Shown here piece after piece: positions 14,779 to 22,717 of a DNA stretch of 23,188 nt; position 1 is the first letter of the stretch; each line of letters begins with the position of its first letter. The translations under genes and the position numbers were made by a program. The stretch comes from Candidatus Accumulibacter sp. UBA704 (GTDB taxonomy: Bacteria > Pseudomonadota > Gammaproteobacteria > Burkholderiales > Rhodocyclaceae): assembly GCA_002304785.1 (NCBI GenBank), contig DBMG01000106.1, positions 1 through 23,188 on the forward strand, read 5' to 3'. The notes beneath the pieces were generated by a model. That model was not told the DNA's origin. It searched no databases and saw only the letters and a program-made list of their open reading frames with translations.

Positions 14779-15822
14779 ATGATCAGATTGCGAGACGTCG
14801 CCGAACGCGCCGGGGTATCCGTCAGTACCGTATCCAACGTCGTCAACGGCAGGACGCAAACGGTCGGTGCCGATATCCTGAAGCGTGTTCAGGAGGCGAT
14901 TGCCGATCTCGGCTACCAGCCGAATCGTGCGGCGCGTTTCCTCAAAACGGGCCATACGCCGCTCATCGGCCTGCTCGTTCCCTCGGTGGCCAACCCAACG
15001 TGGGGTTTGCTGGCGCGCGAGGTGGAAATCGTCGCGCAAAGCGAATTCGGTTTTCGGATCCTGGTCGGTAATACCGACCGCGATCCGCAGAAGGAAAGAT
15101 CCTTTCTGCTGGATCTCTGGTCACACGGAATCCGTGGCGTGATCATCGTCTCGCCCCTGCTGCAGCAAAGCCACTTTCAGGAAGCGGTAAAGCGCGGGCT
15201 CGTCGCCGTCTGTCATGACCAGCGGCCCTTTCCGGACAGTACGCTGGAAGTCGATTACGTTTCGATCAACCATATTGAAGCCATAAGCCTGGCGGTCAAT
15301 CACCTGATCGAAAAAGGCCATCGACGGCTGGCGTTCGCCACTGCCTCGGGGAAAAGCGTCAGCCGCATGGACAAGATCGACGGCTTTCTCGCGGCAACCC
15401 GAAAAGCCGGCTTGTCCGATACTTCCGAAATCATTGAAGAGCAGGCCACGGCGCGCTATGGCGATGACGAAATGCTGCGGCTCGGACAGGCGATCGCCGA
15501 ACGCCTGGCCACGCGTCCGACGCGTCCGACCGGAATCGTGGCGCTGAACGACATGATGGCGACGGGGCTTATTCTAGGGTTCCAGAACCACGGCTTGCAC
15601 GTTCCCGATGACTTCTCCGTGGTTGGCATGGACGACTTGCCCATCGCGGCGTTCATTCCACCCGGAATATCGTCGATTCGGCCGCCGATGAAGGAAATGG
15701 CCGGGAAGATGGTGGACCGGATTGTTCACCGTTTGAACAATCCCAAAGAGAAAGTCGAAACCTTTATCTATTCCCCGCAACTGATTGCCCGGAACTCCGT
15801 GGCGGATCTCACGCGGAAATAA
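14779..15822 (+). CDS. LacI family transcriptional regulator
   Basis: Encodes 347 aa, the usual length. The N-terminal helix-turn-helix RLRDVAERAGVSVSTVSNVVNG (3-24) and the hinge region GYQPNRAARFLKTG (45-58) are classic LacI. The core has the periplasmic-binding-like domain (PLIGLLVPSVANPTW and onwards) ending in SVVGMDDLPIAAFIPPGISSIRPP, typical of the family. The ATG at 14779 is 94 nt past dctP on the same strand, with only a weak GAG upstream. The natural target is the pair of palindromes at 11118-11153, which have the central CG step favoured by LacI proteins; the ligand is presumably the TRAP substrate or a product of it. A small TRPTRP repeat is present at about residues 245-250. Confidence 0.94.
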   Translation: MIRLRDVAERAGVSVSTVSNVVNGRTQTVGADILKRVQEAIADLGYQPNRAARFLKTGHTPLIGLLVPSVANPTWGLLAREVEIVAQSEFGFRILVGNTDRDPQKERSFLLDLWSHGIRGVIIVSPLLQQSHFQEAVKRGLVAVCHDQRPFPDSTLEVDYVSINHIEAISLAVNHLIEKGHRRLAFATASGKSVSRMDKIDGFLAATRKAGLSDTSEIIEEQATARYGDDEMLRLGQAIAERLATRPTRPTGIVALNDMMATGLILGFQNHGLHVPDDFSVVGMDDLPIAAFIPPGISSIRPPMKEMAGKMVDRIVHRLNNPKEKVETFIYSPQLIARNSVADLTRK

Positions 15823-15854
15823 TCGTTCCCGATGGGGGGCGCGCGTGGACCGCT

Positions 15855-15872
15855 CGGCGGTTCGAAACGCCG
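15855..15872. other. 18-bp palindrome downstream of the LacI-type gene
   Basis: CGGCG (15855-15859) and CGCCG (15868-15872) flank a central TTCGAA, with a single mismatched pair. It may be a hairpin ending the LacI-type transcript or a protein-binding site; the sequence TTGTAATAATTT follows on the plus strand. Confidence 0.35.
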
Positions 15873-15956
15873 GCACTTGTAATAATTTGCAATGGATTCG
15901 CCCCGCCGGGAAATCTTTCCGAATCATTTACTGCCGACAATGACGGCTCGGTCATG

Positions 15957-15972
15957 CCGTTGCGTGCAACGG
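15957..15972. promoter_or_regulatory. 16-bp inverted repeat upstream of the RND operon
   Basis: CCGTTGC-GT-GCAACGG is a perfect inverted repeat with 7-bp arms, about 145 nt before the adaptor start. It is operator-like, but no regulator can be assigned. Confidence 0.35.
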
Positions 15973-16045
15973 TGACCGGCAGCCTGCTGAACCGTTCGTT
16001 CGGCAGATACCCATTCGATTGCGGTGACTGGACCGGTTGCAGGTT

Positions 16046-16071
16046 GCTCGGAATGTGATCACGTTCCGAGC
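16046..16071. promoter_or_regulatory. near-perfect 26-bp palindrome before the RND operon
   Basis: Positions 16046-16071 read as an inverted repeat in which 12 of 13 pairs match. The core is GTGATCAC and the outer arms are GCTCGGAA and TTCCGAGC; the only mismatch is T16054 against G16063. It ends 46 nt before the adaptor GTG, a normal place for an efflux-pump operator. Confidence 0.6.
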
Positions 16072-16117
16072 GAGCTGGGGTGCTCGTCTCCGGCCAGCAA
16101 TTTCCAAGGAGTCTGCA

Positions 16118-17350
16118 GTGAGCGCCCTTCGCGTTTTCAAATCAATTCGCTTTCCCTCCGTGGCGTGGGTGGCGGCCGTCGGCATCGCTTTCGGTGGCGC
16201 ATTTCTGGCGGGGTGCAACGACAGCCGGTCGGCCGCCAACATCGCATCGAAGGCGCCGGAAGTCGGTGTGGTGACCTTGACGGCGCAGCCACTGGCATTG
16301 ACGACCGAGTTGTCCGGGCGGACGACGGCCCACATGGTGGCGCAGATTCGGCCGCAGGTCGGCGGCATCGTCCAGAAGCGCGCGTTCGTCGAGGGCGCAA
16401 TGGTCAAGGCCGGCGACCTGCTTTACCAGATCGACGCGGCGAGCCATCAGGCGACCCAGTCGAGCGCCAAGGCCAGCGTCGCGCGCGCCGAGGCGACGCT
16501 GAATGCGGCGCGTCTGAAAGCTCAGCGGCAGAGCGAACTGTTGGCCATCGAGGCGATTAGCAAACAAGACTACGAAGACGGTCAGGCCGCGCTGCAACAG
16601 GCGCAGGCCGACCTCGCATCCGCGAAGGCGGCGCTGGAGACGGCGACTATCAATCTGGAGCGGACGCGCATCACGTCGCCGATCAGCGGCCGTGTCGAGG
16701 CGTCTTCCGTGACGCCCGGCGCGCTGGTGACGGCCAACCAGGAAACGGCACTGACCACGGTGCAGCAACTGGATCCGATGTACGTCGACATCCCGCAATC
16801 GAGCGCCGAAGTGCTGCAACTGCGCAAGGCGCTGGCGAGCGGCAGGCTGAAGTCCGACGGGGACGGGGCGCGCATCCATGTCATATTGGAAGATGGAAGC
16901 GTATATAAGCACGAGGGCAAGCTGCAGTTCTCCGGCGTCACGGTCAATACCGGAACGGGCGCCGTGACCTTGCGCGCCCTCGTGCCCAATCCCGAGCGGC
17001 TCCTGCTTCCGGGCATGTACGTGCGCGCAAGACTGGACACCGGTACCGATCCGGCAGCGCTGCTGGTGCCACAGCAAGGCATCGGGCGGGACAACGCCGG
17101 CCGGGCGACGGCGCTGGTGGTGCAGGAAGACGGGAAGGTGGAGAAACGCAACGTGACGGTTGCCGAGGTGGTCGGCACGGACTGGCGTGTCACCGATGGC
17201 CTCGCCGCCGGCGACAAGGTGATCGTGGAAGGCTCGGGCAAGGTGCGCCCCGGACAGTCCGTAAATGCGGTGGCCGTCGATCCGAACGCCAAGCCGGATG
17301 CAAAACCAGCCGTAGTACCTGACACAAAACCGCCGTCGTCGGCAGGTTGA
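16118..17350 (+). CDS. RND efflux periplasmic adaptor subunit (AcrA/MexA type lipoprotein)
   Basis: Encodes 410 aa from the GTG at 16118, chosen because AAGGAG lies about 6 nt upstream and because it yields a clean lipoprotein signal ending in LAGC with Cys33. The frame continues upstream but there crosses the operator palindrome. The order of domains is normal for a membrane fusion protein: first lipoyl half (IRPQVGGIVQKRAFVEGAMVKAGDLLYQID), a long Ala/Gln-rich coiled-coil hairpin (about 110-185), second lipoyl half (TRITSPISGRVEASSVTPGALV), beta-barrel (LDPMYVDIPQSSAEV) and membrane-proximal domain (LLLPGMYVRARL). The tail is rich in Asp, Pro and Lys. It bridges the inner-membrane pump and the outer-membrane channel encoded next. 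Confidence 0.95.
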   Translation: MSALRVFKSIRFPSVAWVAAVGIAFGGAFLAGCNDSRSAANIASKAPEVGVVTLTAQPLALTTELSGRTTAHMVAQIRPQVGGIVQKRAFVEGAMVKAGDLLYQIDAASHQATQSSAKASVARAEATLNAARLKAQRQSELLAIEAISKQDYEDGQAALQQAQADLASAKAALETATINLERTRITSPISGRVEASSVTPGALVTANQETALTTVQQLDPMYVDIPQSSAEVLQLRKALASGRLKSDGDGARIHVILEDGSVYKHEGKLQFSGVTVNTGTGAVTLRALVPNPERLLLPGMYVRARLDTGTDPAALLVPQQGIGRDNAGRATALVVQEDGKVEKRNVTVAEVVGTDWRVTDGLAAGDKVIVEGSGKVRPGQSVNAVAVDPNAKPDAKPAVVPDTKPPSSAG

Positions 17351-17360
17351 GGAGAGAACG

Positions 17361-20300
17361 ATGGCGCGTTTCTTTATTGACCGTCCGATCTTCGCCTGGG
17401 TCATCGCGATCCTCATCATGCTCGCTGGTGTCCTGTCGATCGAGCGACTGGCGCTGGAGCAATACCCGGACATCGCGCCGACGCAGGTTTCGGTATCCGC
17501 CACCTACACCGGCGCCTCGGCCAAGACCGTGGAGGACTCGGTTACGCAGATCATCGAGCAAAAGATGAAGGGACTCGACCACCTGCAGTCGATGTCATCC
17601 ACCAGCAGCTCGAACGGCAGCGCCCGCGTGACACTCTCCTTTACGGCCGGCACCAATCCCGACGTGGCGCAGATGCAGGTGCAGAACAAGGTGCAGCAGG
17701 CCATGTCGCAACTGCCCCAGGCCGTTCAGGATCAGGGGGTGACGGTAACCAAGGCGGGCACCGACTTCCTGATGATCGTTACGCTGACCTCTGACAATCC
17801 CGCGGTCACGGCGACGGACATCGGCGACTACAGCTCGTCCAGTCTCGTTGATGTCATCAGCCGCATCGATGGCGTTGGCGAGGTGCAGGCGTTCGGTTCC
17901 GGTTACGCCATGCGCATCTGGCTTGATCCCGGCAAGCTGGAGAAATACGCGTTGATGCCGTCCGATATCAATTCGGCGCTCGCCGCCCAGAACACCCAGG
18001 TGTCTGCCGGCCAGCTCGGTGCGCTGCCGGCGGTGAAGGGGCAGCAGCTCAACGCGACGATTTCCGCGCGCAGCAAGCTCAGGACGGTCGACGAGTTCAA
18101 CAACGTGGTGGTCAAGTCGGCCAGCGACGGCACCATCGTGCGCCTGGCCGATGTGGCGCGTGTCGAACTGGGCAGCGAAAGCTATACGATCCAGACGCGT
18201 TTCGACGGCAAGCCGTCGTCGGCGATGGGCGTCAAACTGGCGACCGGCGCCAACGCGCTGGGAGTGGCCAAGGCGGTGAAGGCCAAACTCGCCGAACTGC
18301 AGCCGTACTTCCCCGACCAGATCAAGGCCGAGATCGGCTACGACACGACGCCTTTCGTCAAGATTTCGATCGAAGAAGTGGTCATCACCCTGATCGAGGC
18401 GATGATCCTCGTCGTCGGCATCATGTATCTGTTCATGCAGAACCTGCGCGCCACCCTGATCCCGGCGATTGCCGTGCCGGTGGTACTGCTCGGCACCTTC
18501 GGCGTGCTGGCGGCGTTCGGCTATTCGATCAACACGCTGACCATGTTCGGCATGGTGCTGGCCATCGGTCTGCTGGTCGACGACGCGATCGTCGTTGTAG
18601 AAAACGTCGAACGCTTGATGACCGAGCGGGGCCTTTCCGCCCGCGAGGCGACGCGTGAATCGATGCAGGAAATCACCGGGGCACTGGTCGGCATCGCGCT
18701 CGTGCTCTCGGCGGTATTCATCCCGATGGCCTTCTTCGGTGGTTCGACGGGCGTCATCTACCGGCAGTTCTCAATCACCATCGTTTCTTCGATGCTGCTC
18801 TCGGTACTGGTGGCGATGACCCTGACGCCGGCGCTGTGTGCATCGCTACTGCGTCTCGCCGACGTCGACCACCATGAGGACTCGACGCCGCACGGCCCGG
18901 TTCAGCGCTTCTTCGCCGCCTTCAATCGCGCCTTCGTGCGCGGCAGCGAACGCTACCAGGGTGGGGTCGCCAGCGTTCTGCAGCGCGGCAAGCGCTTCGT
19001 GGCCATCTATGCGCTCATCCTCGGTGTGCTGGCGGTGTCGTTCATGCGCCTGCCGACTTCCTTTCTACCCGACGAGGATCAAGGGATGCTGATGGCGGTG
19101 ATCCAGATGCCTTCCGGCGCTACCTTCACGCGTACCGATGCCGCGTTGCGCCAATTCGAGGACTACCTCTCCAAACACCCAGACGTCAGCGACTATATCG
19201 CGCTCGTCGGCCTGAGTGGCGACCAGGCTTCGGCCAACGCCTTCATCAAGTTGAAGGATTGGAGCCTGCGCCGGGGCAGGGGCCACGACGCGGCCTCGCT
19301 GGCGCGCGAGATGACCGGCGCCATGAGCGGGCTGCGTGATGCCCGTCTGTTCGTTCTGCTGCCGCCGGCAGTACGGGGACTCGGCTCGAACGCCGGTTTT
19401 ACGGTCGAGCTGCAGGATTTGGCGGGCAACGGCCATGAGGCGATGGTCAAGGCGCGCGACCAGTTCCTGCAGTTGGCGCGTCAGGATAAACGACTGACGC
19501 AGGTGCGCGCCAGCGGCCTCGACGACGTTGCCGAATTCTCGGTGGCCATCGACGACCGCAAGGCTTCGGCAATGAAACTGGCGACTGGCGATATCAACAG
19601 TACGCTGTCGACGGCGTTGGGGGGTGCCTATGTCAACGATTTCCTGAACAAGTCGCGCGTCAAGAAGGTGTATGTGCAGAGTGATGCCGACTTCCGTATG
19701 AAGCCGGAAGATCTGGCGCGCTGGAACGTGCGCAACAGTGCCGGCGAGATGGTACCGTTCTCCACATTCTCCAAGACCAGCTGGACGTTTGGCTCGCCGA
19801 AGCTCGAACGCTACAGTGGCATGTCATCGTACGAAATCGTCGGCGCCCCGGCGGAGGGCGTCAGTTCGGGTGACGCGATGGCGGCGGTGGAAGAAATCAT
19901 CAAGCAGTTGCCCGCCGGAATCAGCTACGAATGGGCCGGCCAGTCGTACCAGGAACGCCTCGCCGGTTCGCAGGCGCCGGCGCTGTACGCCATCTCGATC
20001 CTCTTCGTCTTCCTTTGCCTGGCGGCGCTGTACGAAAGCTGGACGATCCCGTTCTCGGTGCTGCTCGTCGTGCCGCTGGGTATCATCGGGGCGGTACTGG
20101 CTACCTGGCTGGCCGGGCTGGAAAACGACGTCTATTTCCAGATCGGCCTGCTGACCACGGTGGGGTTGTCCGCGAAGAACGCCATCCTCATCGTGGAATT
20201 CGCCAAGGCGCTGCAGGAACAGGGCAACACACTCGTCCAGGCAACGCTGCAGGCGGTGCGTCTGCGTTTGCGCCCGATCCTGATGACCTCGCTGGCCTTC

Positions 20301-20519
20301 ATGTTCGGCGTGCTGCCGCTGGCCTTCAGCAGCGGCGCGGGCTCGGCCAGCCGGCGCGCCATCGGTACCGGCGTGCTCGGCGGCATGGCCACGGCGACCG
20401 TACTGGGGCTCATCTTCGTGCCGTTGTTCTTTGTCCTCATCTGCCGGTTCTTCGAACGGCGCTGCCCGGCGTCCGGAACCGCCGATCTGGCTGTCGCCCA
20501 CGCCGAAGGAGATGCCTGA
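17361..20519 (+). CDS. efflux RND transporter permease subunit (AcrB/MexB, HAE1 family)
   Basis: Encodes 1052 aa, the normal size. It starts 10 nt after the adaptor with GGAGAG upstream. MARFFIDRPIFAWVIAI at the N-terminus and LEQYPDIAPTQVSVSATYTGASA are HAE1 marks. The proton-relay residues are present: Asp407 and Asp408 in GLLVDDAIVVVENVE and Lys939 in GLSAKNAILIVEFAK. Two large periplasmic loops are present between the first and second, and seventh and eighth, membrane segments. The switch-loop region around 613-625 reads ALVGLSGDQAS, without the two Phe residues of AcrB (Phe615 and Phe617), so ligand preference may differ. It exports hydrophobic or amphiphilic compounds by proton antiport; actual substrates are unknown. 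Confidence 0.96.
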   Translation: MARFFIDRPIFAWVIAILIMLAGVLSIERLALEQYPDIAPTQVSVSATYTGASAKTVEDSVTQIIEQKMKGLDHLQSMSSTSSSNGSARVTLSFTAGTNPDVAQMQVQNKVQQAMSQLPQAVQDQGVTVTKAGTDFLMIVTLTSDNPAVTATDIGDYSSSSLVDVISRIDGVGEVQAFGSGYAMRIWLDPGKLEKYALMPSDINSALAAQNTQVSAGQLGALPAVKGQQLNATISARSKLRTVDEFNNVVVKSASDGTIVRLADVARVELGSESYTIQTRFDGKPSSAMGVKLATGANALGVAKAVKAKLAELQPYFPDQIKAEIGYDTTPFVKISIEEVVITLIEAMILVVGIMYLFMQNLRATLIPAIAVPVVLLGTFGVLAAFGYSINTLTMFGMVLAIGLLVDDAIVVVENVERLMTERGLSAREATRESMQEITGALVGIALVLSAVFIPMAFFGGSTGVIYRQFSITIVSSMLLSVLVAMTLTPALCASLLRLADVDHHEDSTPHGPVQRFFAAFNRAFVRGSERYQGGVASVLQRGKRFVAIYALILGVLAVSFMRLPTSFLPDEDQGMLMAVIQMPSGATFTRTDAALRQFEDYLSKHPDVSDYIALVGLSGDQASANAFIKLKDWSLRRGRGHDAASLAREMTGAMSGLRDARLFVLLPPAVRGLGSNAGFTVELQDLAGNGHEAMVKARDQFLQLARQDKRLTQVRASGLDDVAEFSVAIDDRKASAMKLATGDINSTLSTALGGAYVNDFLNKSRVKKVYVQSDADFRMKPEDLARWNVRNSAGEMVPFSTFSKTSWTFGSPKLERYSGMSSYEIVGAPAEGVSSGDAMAAVEEIIKQLPAGISYEWAGQSYQERLAGSQAPALYAISILFVFLCLAALYESWTIPFSVLLVVPLGIIGAVLATWLAGLENDVYFQIGLLTTVGLSAKNAILIVEFAKALQEQGNTLVQATLQAVRLRLRPILMTSLAFMFGVLPLAFSSGAGSASRRAIGTGVLGGMATATVLGLIFVPLFFVLICRFFERRCPASGTADLAVAHAEGDA

Positions 20520-21892
20520 TGCGAAGCGTTACCCTTGTCATTCCCCTCGTTTGCCTGACCCTGCTGGCCGGGTGCGCCAGCCTGGCGCCCAACTACGCGC
20601 GGCCCGAATCGCCGGTGCCGGCTACGCTCGACGGACGCTCCGCGACGGCAAGCGCGGTGGCCGATCTCGACTGGCAGCACGTCGTCACCAATGAGCGCCT
20701 GAAGAAGACGGTCGAACTGGCGCTGGTCAACAACCGCGACCTGCGCATCGCCGCGCTGAACATCGAGAAGGCGCGGGCGCAGTATCAGATCCAGGAGGCT
20801 ACGCTCTACCCGGCGGTCAATGCGACAGCGGGGGGCTCCTCGGCGCGCAACGAGGGAACGATTACTCGCAAGTACAGTGGCGGCCTAGGCGTCACCGCGT
20901 ATGAGCTGGATATTTTCGGGCGTCTAGCCAGCCTCAAGGATGCGGCGTTGCAAGATTTCCTGACTACCGAGGCGACGCAGCGCAGCGTCCGCACCAGCCT
21001 GATCGCCGAAGTGACCAATGCCTGGCTGACGCTTGCGGGGTATCAGGATCTGCTCCGCCTGGCGCAGGAAACGCTGGACAGCCGGAGCAAGACGCTGGAG
21101 CTGACGCGCCAGTTGCAGGCGCTGGGCGGCACGTCGCGTCTGACCGTGGCGCAAGCGCAGGCCACGACCGAAGCGGCACGGGGCGATGTCGCGCGCTACA
21201 TCAGCCTGGTCGAGCAATCGCGCAACGCGCTCGATCTGCTGGCCGGAGCGGCGGTGCCCAACGATCATCTGCCGGCCGCGGCGAGCAACGTCGGCGAGAG
21301 CGCCCTGGCGCTGGTGGAGGTGCCGAGCGGGCTTTCGTCGGAGATCCTGCTGAGACGCCCCGATATCGTCTCGGCCGAGCATGCGCTGATCGGCTCCTAT
21401 GCCGACATCGGAGCGGCGCGCGCGGCCTTCTTTCCATCGATTACCCTGACCGGCAGCGTCGGTACGGCAAGTTCCAGCCTGAGCAATCTGTTCGATGCCG
21501 GCACCCGGGCGTGGACTTTCATTCCCGCACTGACCTTGCCGATTTTCAACGCCGGCAGACTGAGCGCAGCGCTGGCTGTTGCCGAAACGACGCGCGACAT
21601 CCGGATCGCCTCGTACGAGAAGGCGGTACAGACGGCCTTCAGGGAAGTCGCCGATGCGTTGTCCGAACGCGGCACCCTGAACGAGCGCATGGTCGCGCAG
21701 CAAGCGGAAGTCGATGCCTATGCCACCAGTCTCCGTTTGTCCACGGAGCGCTACCGGTCCGGTGCGGACAGCTACCTGAACGTGCTCGATTCGCAACGAT
21801 CGCTCTACGTCGCGCAGAAAAGCCTGATCGCTCTGCAACTGACCGAGCAGAGCAACCGCATGACGCTGTTCAAGGCGCTGGGCGGGGGGTGA
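20519..21892 (+). CDS. efflux outer-membrane factor lipoprotein (NodT/OprM family)
   Basis: Encodes 457 aa. The ATG overlaps the pump stop by one base (TGATG) and has AAGGAG upstream, so the frame open further upstream inside the pump gene is not part of it. The lipoprotein signal ends in LLAGC with Cys19. Family features are LAPNYARPESPVPA, two internal repeats of the TolC fold each with long helices (NNRDLRIAALNIEKARAQYQ in the first and EKAVQTAFREVADALSERG in the second), and LLRRPDIVSAEHALIGSYADIGAARAAFFPSI, a strong NodT/OprM mark. It trimerises to form the outer-membrane exit duct of the pump. Confidence 0.95.
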   Translation: MRSVTLVIPLVCLTLLAGCASLAPNYARPESPVPATLDGRSATASAVADLDWQHVVTNERLKKTVELALVNNRDLRIAALNIEKARAQYQIQEATLYPAVNATAGGSSARNEGTITRKYSGGLGVTAYELDIFGRLASLKDAALQDFLTTEATQRSVRTSLIAEVTNAWLTLAGYQDLLRLAQETLDSRSKTLELTRQLQALGGTSRLTVAQAQATTEAARGDVARYISLVEQSRNALDLLAGAAVPNDHLPAAASNVGESALALVEVPSGLSSEILLRRPDIVSAEHALIGSYADIGAARAAFFPSITLTGSVGTASSSLSNLFDAGTRAWTFIPALTLPIFNAGRLSAALAVAETTRDIRIASYEKAVQTAFREVADALSERGTLNERMVAQQAEVDAYATSLRLSTERYRSGADSYLNVLDSQRSLYVAQKSLIALQLTEQSNRMTLFKALGGG

Positions 21893-21954
21893 GCGACTCC
21901 TTGGGCCCGGAACATCCGCGAGGAGACGGGTTGAGTGTCTGACGGGCTTGAATT

Positions 21955-22422
21955 TCACTGGGCATCCAGAACCCGAGAGATGTTCCGGCTGGTATGCAAT
22001 AGATCCTCGAGTTGAACTTTCGTCAGTATTTCGGAGAAATACTCCAGTGGCTTCGTTGTTGTTACGAATGTGCGGTCCCTCAGTTTGACGAGAAATCCCT
22101 GGGTGACCAGCTTGTTCAATTTGCGTCGAACCGTTTCCCGAGGCAACCCGGTGGCCAGGCTCACGGACATTGCGCTACACGGCAAGAGCGTTTCGTTTTC
22201 CCGTGCACGAAGGATTTGCTGATCAACGTCGTTGCACGAAACGCCCGTCTCGCTCAGTGCGAAGCTGACGTTACGATTGGCAACCTCGCCCAGGATTAAA
22301 GCCAGTTCTAGATCGCCGTCGAACGCCTCGGCGAGGCGACGCAAATACCGAAGGTGGTATTGACCCAAGAGAATGGTGATTTCCCGTTGATGCAGTTGAA
22401 AGCCAATTCGATTGAAATCCAT
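21955..22422 (-). CDS. small winged-helix transcriptional regulator
   Basis: Encodes 155 aa from the ATG at 22422 (MDFNRIGFQL). A frame upstream to 22539 begins with TTG and lacks support. A winged helix-turn-helix is visible at about 84-120: SVSLATGLPRETVRRKLNKLVTQGFLVKLRDRTFVTT, where helix 3 (PRETVRRKLNKLV) and the wing are clear. The N-terminal 80 residues are mainly helical and may be a dimerisation or ligand region; I do not recognise a named family. A tail of about 30 residues follows. It is convergent with the RND operon and divergent from the chemoreceptor, so either could be its target. Confidence in a DNA-binding role is good; in specific role low. Confidence 0.72.
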   Translation of the reverse strand: MDFNRIGFQLHQREITILLGQYHLRYLRRLAEAFDGDLELALILGEVANRNVSFALSETGVSCNDVDQQILRARENETLLPCSAMSVSLATGLPRETVRRKLNKLVTQGFLVKLRDRTFVTTTKPLEYFSEILTKVQLEDLLHTSRNISRVLDAQ

Positions 22423-22630
22423 GTTCGTCCGTTCGATGAGTTGGCAAGAGGCCCAAATCCACGCTTTCCCAGAATAGCGTCTCGCGCGTCCAGTAACGGG
22501 GTACCCATTTTGAGCACCCTGAAATTGATGACCGAGCAAAGGGTTCCGATAATTCCTCGCCCTTCATCTTTGTTTGACCGTCCTTGCAACCGCATGATCC
22601 CAAAACGCGGTGAGGCAACAGGTTGTCAGC

Positions 22631-22638
22631 GCCGATAA
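22631..22638 (+). promoter_or_regulatory. possible FliA (sigma-28) -10 element before the chemoreceptor
   Basis: The octamer GCCGATAA equals the -10 consensus of flagellar sigma-28 promoters, and lies 80 nt before a chemoreceptor gene, a typical target. The expected -35 window (22612-22619, GAGGCAAC) does not resemble TAAAGTTT, so this remains a candidate. Confidence 0.35.
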
Positions 22639-22674
22639 CACCCTGTACCTGTGTCTCAGACACAGGCGGGTGTT
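22637..22674. promoter_or_regulatory. strong palindrome/hairpin between regulator and chemoreceptor genes
   Basis: CCTGTGTCT-C-AGACACAGG (22648-22666) is a perfect inverted repeat with 9-bp arms. It is nested inside a second pair, AACACCC (22637-22643) and GGGTGTT (22668-22674). No T-run follows. It may be an operator of the divergent winged-helix regulator or a 5' stem-loop of the chemoreceptor message. Confidence 0.5.
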
Positions 22675-22717
22675 GGGACGTTCCAGCAGATATCTCGAAC
22701 CGTGGGAAACAATTGCT

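Noticed and set aside
16037..16117. Upstream start of the RND adaptor at 16037
   Set aside because: It would place the lipoprotein signal 27 residues inside and run translation through the palindrome; the GTG at 16118 has AAGGAG.
16142..17503. 453-codon minus-strand frame opposite the RND adaptor
   Set aside because: Antisense of a well-supported adaptor gene; low-complexity Arg-rich product.
22648..22666. NifA-type or other sigma-54 enhancer (TGT-N10-ACA)
   Set aside because: The palindrome gives TGT-N9-ACA, and the GG/GC pair downstream near 22673-22687 has N9 rather than N10 spacing, so a sigma-54 promoter is not supported.
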